This document shows, piece by piece, positions 36,565 to 43,003 of a DNA stretch of 43,003 bases. The number at the start of each line of letters is the position of its first letter. The first letter of the stretch is position 1. Origin of the DNA: Candidatus Rokubacteria bacterium 13_1_40CM_68_15 (GTDB lineage Bacteria > Methylomirabilota > Methylomirabilia > Rokubacteriales > CSP1-6); the NCBI GenBank assembly GCA_001917585.1, contig MNEG01000069.1, positions 1-43,003 of the forward strand, given 5' to 3'. Under the pieces are notes generated by a model that did no database searches, had not been told where the DNA came from, and worked only from the letters and a program-made list of their open reading frames with translations. A program made the position numbers and the translations under genes.

Positions 36565-37356
36565 ATGCCACGGAATCAACCGCGACGATCATCACCAGAA
36601 GCCGCCGTGCACGTCCTCGAACGCGGCAATATCTACTTCTTCTACAGGCCGAGGGTCGGGAAGGAGACCGCGAGGGGATTTGCCGATGTGCAGCGCCTGT
36701 ACATGGTTCTCAGTCCGCGCGGCAACAAGTCCTATCGTCTCATCATCATCGGCGAGAAGCGTCTGCCGGCGGTCACCAGGGAAGGCGATCGGATATCGTG
36801 GGGCTTCGTCGACGTGGTTGCCAGCCGGGCGGAAGAGCTGGAGGACGAGCTCGACCCCGAAACCTACACGACGAAGACGCGCGGGGAGCGCCAGCGGCCC
36901 GCTGCTCGCCCCGCCGGCGAGGGCGTGTACGCGATCGTGCGCCACGTCGACCATACGCACCTGGCCTACGCCTTGGAGTTGCCGCCCAAGCCCGGCGAGG
37001 TGCAGCGGGTGCTGAATATCGGCGAGGAAGGTAGTTACATCATCAGCGTGAAGAATCCGGACACGCCTTCTCCGCCCGGCATGGGACTCGACGAGGCACG
37101 CCGAGCCACCTTCCCCAAAGACTTGGAGGAGCGCTTCAGGGGTCGCCGGTTCATCCCCGTCGATCCACCGGACTTCCTGAACTATGAGGGCGCCGAGATC
37201 CTCCTGATTGGGGCGAGCCAGGACGTCTACGAGGAGCTCGGCTTGCGCCTCAACCGGCAGCGGGAGACGGAGGCGACGGCGGAGATCTTCAGAGACCTGA
37301 GGATCGAGAAGTCGCTGCATCCCATCACGCCGCTCTTCAAGGGGACGTGGGCGTAG
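36565..37356 (+). CDS. Uncharacterised protein, divergent from the ligD-like operon
   Basis: 263 aa; VHVLERGNIYFFYRPRVGKETARGFADVQRLYMVLSPRGNKSYRLIIIGEKRLPA; clean ORF. Confidence 0.8.
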   Translation: MPRNQPRRSSPEAAVHVLERGNIYFFYRPRVGKETARGFADVQRLYMVLSPRGNKSYRLIIIGEKRLPAVTREGDRISWGFVDVVASRAEELEDELDPETYTTKTRGERQRPAARPAGEGVYAIVRHVDHTHLAYALELPPKPGEVQRVLNIGEEGSYIISVKNPDTPSPPGMGLDEARRATFPKDLEERFRGRRFIPVDPPDFLNYEGAEILLIGASQDVYEELGLRLNRQRETEATAEIFRDLRIEKSLHPITPLFKGTWA

Positions 37357-37374
37357 GGTCTCGCTGCTGAGACG

Positions 37375-37995
37375 ATGCGGCTGCCGGCGCGTCTCTCCCC
37401 GAAACCCCGCATTCTCTTCGTCGGCATCAACCCGAGCTTGACATCGGCGCGTGTCGGTCATCACTTCGCCGGGCCCGGCAATCCGTTCTACCGCCTGTTG
37501 CACGCCGCCGGCTTGGTCCCTGAGCCGCTGACGTTCGTGGATGATGTTCGCCTCCCCGAGTTCGGACTCGCCCTCACCAACCTCGCCGAGCGGGCGACAC
37601 GCGAAGCGGCGGAGCTGACGGCGGCCGACTACGCCCGCGGTCGCGAGCGCCTGGCCCGGATGATCGCGAGGATCAAGCCCGCGGTCGTCGCGTTCGTGGG
37701 TGGCACGGCGTACCGACGGTTCTTCGGCCGCTCCGTGAGCGCCGGGCCCGGGGCCAAGCCGGAGCGGATCGCCGGTGCAGCCGTCTTCGTGGTGCCCAAC
37801 CCCAGCGGTCATAACGCCGCCTATCCCGGCTTCAAGGACAAGCTCGTGTGGTACCGACGCCTCAGGCGCTACGTTGAACAGATCCGCCAGCCCGATCATC
37901 GCCGGGGAATGCCAGCTCGCTCCCGAATTGTGTGCCGGACGGTCTCGATGGGGCCCTCGCCGCTCACGGTGTCAAGCAACCCGCGCCCGCGGTAG
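37375..37995 (+). CDS. mug: Mismatch-specific DNA glycosylase (MUG/TDG family)
   Basis: ILFVGINPSLTSARVGHHFAGPGNPFYRLLHAAGL; VVPNPSGHNAAYPGFKDKLVWYRRLRRYV. Confidence 0.92.
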   Translation: MRLPARLSPKPRILFVGINPSLTSARVGHHFAGPGNPFYRLLHAAGLVPEPLTFVDDVRLPEFGLALTNLAERATREAAELTAADYARGRERLARMIARIKPAVVAFVGGTAYRRFFGRSVSAGPGAKPERIAGAAVFVVPNPSGHNAAYPGFKDKLVWYRRLRRYVEQIRQPDHRRGMPARSRIVCRTVSMGPSPLTVSSNPRPR

Positions 37996-38546
37996 TAGTC
38001 GAGCAGCGGCCTCGTCTGGCGACCGTACACATCGAGCCGTTTCCGGACCGTTTGTTCGCGATCATCCTCGCGCTGGTAGAGCTGACCTCCACAGCTGTCG
38101 CACACGCCCGTCCGCTGCGGGGGACTGGAAGCATCGAGGGTCGTGCCGCAGGCGCCGCATACCCGCCGCGCCGTGAGCCGCCGCAGTAATTCGGGCTCGC
38201 TGACGTCGACGTTCACGACGTGCTCCAGCGACTGCCCCAGCGCCTCCAGGAAGCGGTCGAGCGCCTGCGCCTGCGCGATCGTGCGCGGAACGCCCTCGAG
38301 GACGAAACCCCGGGCAGCGTCAGGCCGACCGAGCCTGTCGGCCACCAGCCGGATGATCGCCTCGTCGGGCACGAGCTCTCCGGAGTCCATGTAGCCCTTG
38401 GCCTCACTGCCGAGCGGCGTGTCCGCCGCCACCGCTTCCCGGAGCATGTCGCCGGTCGCGACGTAGGGCACACTCCACTCGCGTGCCAGCTCACGCGCAT
38501 GGGTGGTCTTGCCCGCGCCCGGAGGTCCGAGGAAGGCGACCCTCAT
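37896..38546 (-). CDS. adk: Adenylate kinase with Zn-binding LID
   Basis: MRVAFLGPPGAGKTTHARELA (Walker A); GFVLEGVPRT; LID CGACGTTLDASSPPQRTGVCDSCGG. Confidence 0.95.
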   Translation of the reverse strand: MRVAFLGPPGAGKTTHARELAREWSVPYVATGDMLREAVAADTPLGSEAKGYMDSGELVPDEAIIRLVADRLGRPDAARGFVLEGVPRTIAQAQALDRFLEALGQSLEHVVNVDVSEPELLRRLTARRVCGACGTTLDASSPPQRTGVCDSCGGQLYQREDDREQTVRKRLDVYGRQTRPLLDYYRGRGLLDTVSGEGPIETVRHTIRERAGIPRR

Positions 38547-38574
38547 CGGCGACTCATCCTTTTCTTCGTCGCCG

Positions 38575-38609
38575 ATGATCGATCGGGCGAGGTGTCCGGT
38601 GGTCCGGAA
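38575..38609 (-). promoter_or_regulatory. Repeated bipartite element, copy 6 (upstream of adk)
   Basis: TTCCGGACCACCGGACACCTCGCCCGATCGATCAT on minus strand, 29 bp before adk. Confidence 0.65.
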
Positions 38610-38636
38610 GTGGTGCGCGAGACGCCGGGGCACCAT

Positions 38637-38672
38637 TTCGAGACCTCAGGACACCAGACCTCGATCGATAGT
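38637..38672 (+). promoter_or_regulatory. Repeated bipartite element, copy 7 (diverged; upstream of DUF2267 gene)
   Basis: TTCGAGACCTCAGGACACCAGACCTCGATCGATAGT on plus strand, 7-8 bp before ATG 38680. Confidence 0.45.
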
Positions 38673-38679
38673 CGAGTCC

Positions 38680-39126
38680 ATGGCGACCACAGGGCTCGAC
38701 GTCTTCGACAGGACACTGCACAAGACACATGGCTGGCTCAATGACCTGATGCGCGAGCTCGGCTGGCAGGAGAAGCATCGAGCTTATCTCGCGCTACGAG
38801 CCACGCTCCACGCATTACGCGACTGGATGACGATCGAGGAAGTCGCACAGCTCGGAGCACAGCTCCCGATGCTCATCCGCGGCTTTTACTACGACGCCTG
38901 GGATCCGACCGGAAAACCGGTTCGAGAGCGCCGTAAGGAGGAGTTCCTCGGTCGGATCGCACAAGAGTTCAGAGGCGGCGAGCGCATCGATCCCGAACCC
39001 GTCGCCCGCGCCGTCTTCGCGGTGCTCGAACGGCGGATCACCGAAGGAGAGATCGAAGACGTCAAGCATGTCTTGCCCGCCGAAATCCGCAGCCTCTGGC
39101 CAGAGGCACACCAGGGCGCTGCGTGA
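38680..39126 (+). CDS. DUF2267 domain-containing protein
   Basis: FDRTLHKTHGWLNDLMRELGWQEKHRAYLALRATLHALRDWMTIEEVAQLGAQLPMLIRGFYYDAWDP. Confidence 0.93.
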   Translation: MATTGLDVFDRTLHKTHGWLNDLMRELGWQEKHRAYLALRATLHALRDWMTIEEVAQLGAQLPMLIRGFYYDAWDPTGKPVRERRKEEFLGRIAQEFRGGERIDPEPVARAVFAVLERRITEGEIEDVKHVLPAEIRSLWPEAHQGAA

Positions 39127-39163
39127 GCGCCTGATCCTCCCCGCCCGATGATCGTGGCCGCGC

Positions 39164-39793
39164 GTGATCCTTCTCGCGTTGCCAGCGGCCGTGCTCGCGA
39201 CACTCCATGAGTTCTTCGTCACATTCTTCCCACTCTTCGTCGCGATCGACATCGTCGGGCTGCTGCCGATCTATCTCAGCGCGACGTCCAGCGTCGCCGA
39301 AAGCGAGCGACGGTCCATCGTGGTGGATGCAACGGTGACCGGAGGCATGGTCGGTCTCGGCTTCATGCTCATCGGAGATACCGTGCTGCACGTCCTCGGT
39401 GTGACGGTCGGCGACCTTCAGGCGGCCGGTGGCATCCTGCTGCTCGTCCTCGCGGTGTACAACCTCCTTCATCCGGATCAGCCGTTACGCCGCGCGAGCG
39501 GCCGTATCGGCGTCATGCCCCTCGGGGTGCCGATGATCGTCGGTCCCGCGGTCCTGACGACGCTTCTCGCGCTCGCCCGCAGCCGCGGCTACGTCACGAC
39601 TGGCGTGGCCTTTCTGGTCAACCTGGCCTTCGTGTGGGCGGTATTGCGGTGGGCGTTCTTCATCGAGCGCTCGATCGGTGAGGCCGGCGCACAGGCGGTG
39701 GCGAAAGTCTCGAATCTCTTGTTGGCGGCCATTGCGGTCATGATGATCCGCATCGGCATCCTGACTGCGCTGAGCGAGGCCAGGTCGGGGTGA
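39164..39793 (+). CDS. MarC family membrane protein
   Basis: FFVTFFPLFVAIDIVGLLPIYLSATSSVAESERRSIVVDATVTGG; GVMPLGVPMIVGPAVLTTLL. Confidence 0.92.
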   Translation: MILLALPAAVLATLHEFFVTFFPLFVAIDIVGLLPIYLSATSSVAESERRSIVVDATVTGGMVGLGFMLIGDTVLHVLGVTVGDLQAAGGILLLVLAVYNLLHPDQPLRRASGRIGVMPLGVPMIVGPAVLTTLLALARSRGYVTTGVAFLVNLAFVWAVLRWAFFIERSIGEAGAQAVAKVSNLLLAAIAVMMIRIGILTALSEARSG

Positions 39794-39807
39794 CAGAGGA
39801 GCCAGGC

Positions 39808-40308
39808 ATGGCCCGCGGCGTGTTCGAAGTCGACGTGCCTCACACGAGCGTCCACCGCGTGGCCCGGCGCTTTGTCGAGCCGGTCCAGGACATCCTGGTG
39901 GTTGGGGTCGCGCTGGCGCTCTTCGGGCTGATGCTTCGCACGCTGGCCCGGTTGCTTCGCGAGCTGTTCACGTCCACGCTCGACTTCCGAGTGGTCATTG
40001 CCGAGGTCCTCTTCATGCTCGTGATGGTCGAGGTTGTGCGGCTACTGATTATCTACCTCCAGGAGCACCGGATTGCCGTGGATTTCATGGTGGAACTCGG
40101 GATCGTGGCGACTCTGCGCGAGGTCGTGTTGCGCGGGGCGGTCGAGCTGCGCTGGGAGCAGGTCGTCGCGCTGAGTCTCTTCCTCCTGGTGCTCGGTGCA
40201 CTGCTCCGCTTCGGCGATCTGCGTGCAAGCTCGCTGACTCAGTCAACGGAACCTCCGGGCGGCGTGGGCGACGCCGTCCAGCCGACGGACGACGTGTCGA
40301 GACGCTGA
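39808..40308 (+). CDS. PsiE-like (phosphate-starvation-inducible) membrane protein
   Basis: Multiple TM helices; LFMLVMVEVVRLLIIYLQEHRIAVDFMVELGIVATLREVVL. Confidence 0.82.
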   Translation: MARGVFEVDVPHTSVHRVARRFVEPVQDILVVGVALALFGLMLRTLARLLRELFTSTLDFRVVIAEVLFMLVMVEVVRLLIIYLQEHRIAVDFMVELGIVATLREVVLRGAVELRWEQVVALSLFLLVLGALLRFGDLRASSLTQSTEPPGGVGDAVQPTDDVSRR

Positions 40309-40383
40309 CCCAACAGAACTTGGAGCCGGGTCGCACCAGTTGCGCGTAGCGCTGGCCGATGAACACATGGATGTGCGCACTCG

Positions 40384-41325
40384 TCAGTGAGCGGCAGTCA
40401 CGCTCTCACGCTTCGCACCGGCGCTCCCCGCCGCTGCGAGGTCCTCCATCAAGCCGATGACGGCCGAGTAGTCTTCGCGCCGTCCGCGAGCATGTGCGAC
40501 GGCGCACAACTGCTGGGCGGCAGCGGTCACCGGCATCGGAACGCTCAGCTGCACCGCTTCGCGCACGATCAGCCCGAAGTCCTTGTACATCAGCGACAGG
40601 GCGAAGGCCACGGGGTAGACTCCGCGGCGCGCGTTTTCCAGCTTCCCTTTGTGGGCGGGCGCGACCACCGGCGTTTCGCTCAGCACGTCGAGCAAGCGAT
40701 CGCGGTCGAGACCGGCCTTCTCACCCAGCACGATCGCTTCGGCCAGCGCCTGCATGCCCGCGCCGAGCAGCGCATTGGCGACCAGCTTCATGGTGGCGCC
40801 CATCCCGCTGGCGCCGAGGTACGACGACGTGCCGAGCACGTCGAGCAGCGGCCGGCAGCCACGGTACGTCGCCTCATCGCCACCGACGAAGATGACGAGC
40901 TTGCCGGTCTCCGCCTGCGCGGTGCTGCCCGACACGGGCGCGTCGAGCACCGCCACTCCGCGTGCGCGGGCGGCCTCGGCGAGCCTCCGCGCAGTTGACG
41001 GTGCGATCGTGCTGAGATCGATGCAGACGGTACCGGGACGCGCAGCGGCCAGGATTCCATCGGGACCAAGGTAGACGTCCTCGACGGCGCGATCGTCAGC
41101 TAACGAGCTGAAGATGCAGTCGACGCCTCTGGCGAGTGCCCGCGGGGATTCGGCGACGGCCGCCCCATTGGCTTGCAGCGCTTCCGCTTTCGCCGAGGTA
41201 CGGTTATAGACCGTGAGCGAGTAGCCAGCGGTGAGCAACCGCCGCGCCATTCGGCTCCCCATCGCGCCCAGCCCGACGAACCCAATGCGCGTCTTCCTGG
41301 CTTCTGACGCGCTCGATTCGGACAT
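40384..41325 (-). CDS. NAD(P)-dependent oxidoreductase, 3-hydroxyisobutyrate dehydrogenase family
   Basis: RIGFVGLGAMGSRMARRLLTAGYSLTVYNRT; VLDAPVSGSTAQAETGKLVIFVGG; GASGMGATMKLVANALLG. Confidence 0.94.
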   Translation of the reverse strand: MSESSASEARKTRIGFVGLGAMGSRMARRLLTAGYSLTVYNRTSAKAEALQANGAAVAESPRALARGVDCIFSSLADDRAVEDVYLGPDGILAAARPGTVCIDLSTIAPSTARRLAEAARARGVAVLDAPVSGSTAQAETGKLVIFVGGDEATYRGCRPLLDVLGTSSYLGASGMGATMKLVANALLGAGMQALAEAIVLGEKAGLDRDRLLDVLSETPVVAPAHKGKLENARRGVYPVAFALSLMYKDFGLIVREAVQLSVPMPVTAAAQQLCAVAHARGRREDYSAVIGLMEDLAAAGSAGAKRESVTAAH

Positions 41326-41451
41326 CACGGATTCCTTGCGATGAGGCGGCGGGAAAATGGCCATCACCTCTCCCCTTCTTCAACGTCATCGGCGCGATTG
41401 CTTCGGTGCGTGCGGGCGCCGTGACTTCGCGCGAGCGGTCTGCCGGGGACA

Positions 41452-41486
41452 AGTGTCGACCGAGCATCGTGTCCGAGGGTCCTGAA
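41452..41486 (-). promoter_or_regulatory. Repeated bipartite element, copy 8
   Basis: TTCAGGACCCTCGGACACGATGCTCGGTCGACACT on minus strand, 127 bp before the start at 41325. Confidence 0.55.
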
Positions 41487-41727
41487 GTGGAGCTTCGCCG
41501 TCCTACCGTGGCCCTTCGTCGCCGTATATCGAAGGCCTTATTGACGAGCGACTGGACTCAGGCTACCGTCGCGCCGTCGGTGAGGAGCGCCACAGCAGTG
41601 CGTGGCTGGTTGCACCTCACGTGACAGGCCGAGCTTCGACGCCGCCGCATGGTTCACCTGACGTCGCCCCGGCACTCCGATCGTGCAGCAAGCCACGCGA
41701 GGACCAACTCAACCGGGGAGGTGTCTC

Positions 41728-42084
41728 ATGCAACTACAAGTACCGTGGTTTAAACCGGCTGCCTGGGGCGTGGTCGTCGGCGCCATCGGATCCATGATCA
41801 TCGGCTTTTCATGGTTGGGTTGGACCCTCGGCAGCACGGCCGAGCGGATGGCAGTCGAACGAAGCAACTCGGCCGTGGTCGGCGCTCTCACGCCCTCCTG
41901 CGTCGCGAGATTCATGCAACAGCCGAACGCCCCCGCAAAACTCGCAGAGTTCCAGAAGATCGAGTCGTGGAAACAGCGGGAGTTCATCGAAACAGGCGGT
42001 TGGGCGAATTCGCGAGGAGACAAGACGCCGCACGCGGGCGTTGCGAATGCGTGTGCCGAGGAGCTTGCGAAGACCAAAGCGTAG
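41728..42084 (+). CDS. Membrane-anchored hypothetical protein
   Basis: MQLQVPWFKPAAWGVVVGAIGSMIIGFSWLGWTLGSTAERMA; ggggaggtg RBS upstream. Confidence 0.8.
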   Translation: MQLQVPWFKPAAWGVVVGAIGSMIIGFSWLGWTLGSTAERMAVERSNSAVVGALTPSCVARFMQQPNAPAKLAEFQKIESWKQREFIETGGWANSRGDKTPHAGVANACAEELAKTKA

Positions 42085-42172
42085 TCCCGCCAACCGGCGG
42101 CCAGTCCCGATGTCCCGAGCCACCCTGTAGACAGGGCCCTGGGACCACACTGTCTCAATGGGAGAGCCCGCT

Positions 42173-42394
42173 ATGAACGTTGTGGCAATCTCCACGCCGG
42201 AGGACAGCGGTTGGCGCTGGCGCATCGTCAACTATGCCGGCGAGGTCGTCGAGGAATCACAGAGTCTCTTCTCGACCATCAAGAGCGCGGTGGCCGAGGG
42301 CGCGCAGCGCCTTTATGAAATGAACGTGACCGATCTCTCGCGGCCGACCCCGTATCGTTCGACATCCCACTTGCGCGGACGGTGGCCAAGGTGA
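42173..42394 (+). CDS. Small hypothetical protein
   Basis: MNVVAISTPEDSGWRWRIVNYAGEVVEESQSLFSTIKSAVAEGAQRLYEMNV; gggag RBS. Confidence 0.75.
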   Translation: MNVVAISTPEDSGWRWRIVNYAGEVVEESQSLFSTIKSAVAEGAQRLYEMNVTDLSRPTPYRSTSHLRGRWPR

Positions 42395-42602
42395 ACTGAT
42401 GACGTAGCCGGTCGAGGTGCCCGCACTCTTGGCGTCGGCTTTACATTCGGCCGAGGCCGCTCACGAGCCGTCTTTGACCGGGCGCATTGTCGGCAAGGAC
42501 GGTGCCCGCGACCTCCCGAAACGCTCGCTCACCAGCACGACAAACCATGCTGACGGCATGCCACTGGCAGCGTAAGGAGCGCGCCAAGAAGGAGGTTACG
42601 GA

Positions 42603-42782
42603 ATGACTCGCATACTCGCTCTCTCCTTAGTGTCCCTGACGCTCATGGCGATAACGGCGTGCAACCACCGCGGCCCTGGCAGGCCACCTTCGGCTTCACC
42701 CGACACATCCGGCAGCGGCGCGGGCTCTCTGGGATCCGGCAGTAACTCGGACGTCAACGACGCCGGCAGGGTCGGGCGTTAG
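42603..42782 (+). CDS. Small putative lipoprotein (59 aa), absent from the ORF list
   Basis: MTRILALSLVSLTLMAITACNHRGPGRPPSASPDTSGSGAGSLGSGSNSDVNDAGRVGR*; lipobox-like ITAC; RBS aaggagg. Confidence 0.6.
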   Translation: MTRILALSLVSLTLMAITACNHRGPGRPPSASPDTSGSGAGSLGSGSNSDVNDAGRVGR

Positions 42783-42860
42783 CGGATCGTAAGGCGGGCG
42801 CAGCGGCCTGACGCCCTCGCCTTCAGTGCGCTTCGGGGACCGGGCGTGGTGGATCCGACC

Positions 42861-43003
42861 TCAGGCGGCGCTGAGGATCTCCTGGGCGGCGCGCACGCCG
42901 GACGCGAGCGCGCCCTGCGTCCACCCCGGCCACGCCGAGGCATGCTCGCCGGCGAAGTGCAGGCGGCCCTCCGGTCGCGCGATATGTGGCAGCAGCGAGC
43001 GCA
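42861..43003 (-). CDS. Flavin-containing amine oxidase family protein, C-terminal fragment (truncated by window edge)
   Basis: Minus-strand reading RSLLPHIARPEGRLHFAGEHASAWPGWTQGALASGVRAAQEILSAA*, FAGEH signature. Confidence 0.8.
   Translation of the reverse strand, partial: RSLLPHIARPEGRLHFAGEHASAWPGWTQGALASGVRAAQEILSAA

Noticed and set aside
36592-37899. 435-aa minus-strand ORF opposite the uncharacterised gene and mug
   Set aside because: Shadow ORF; sense-strand mug motifs are decisive and the antisense product looks compositional.
1-43003. tRNA, rRNA, CRISPR array or transposase genes
   Set aside because: Looked for T-loop GTTCGAATC-like strings, regularly spaced short repeats and IS-type ORFs; the few matches lie within protein-coding genes and none was supportable.

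Overview
High-GC bacterial chromosomal window, probably from a soil lineage; the taxon cannot be assigned from this sequence alone. About 45 protein-coding genes are supported. I see no tRNA, rRNA, CRISPR array or transposase. The left part (about 1-24 kb) is mostly catabolic and transport: an amine oxidase C-terminus, a GDSL hydrolase, two tandem CocE/NonD hydrolases flanking a HEPN-type two-gene module, a degenerate AsnB-like glutaminase domain, UbiD divergent from an orphan CoxL/XdhB-like subunit, an SsuABC/NMT1-type ABC transporter, PuuD-like urate hydroxylase, a TAXI binding protein, DapL, an M50 protease, DoxX, LysR and a nitronate monooxygenase. The right part (about 24-43 kb) is rich in stress and DNA-repair genes: archaemetzincin, nitroreductase, PEBP, BON, a truncated DUF1931 histone-fold-like protein, an erythromycin-esterase-like protein, a split LigD (PE, LIG, POL as separate genes), a MUG-type glycosylase, adenylate kinase, DUF2267, MarC and PsiE. 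The strongest unexplained signal is a ~35-nt bipartite element, TTCCGGACC-N-YCGGACACC-N(9-10)-TCGATACT (approximate consensus). It occurs eight times in this right part, always upstream of and pointing towards a gene, which suggests an undescribed promoter or regulon signature. Other notable items are a HEPN gene frameshifted just before its RX4H motif, an apparent deletion that truncated two convergent genes (BON and DUF1931), and several degenerate or frameshifted genes. All family calls are from reading the sequence; no database search was run.
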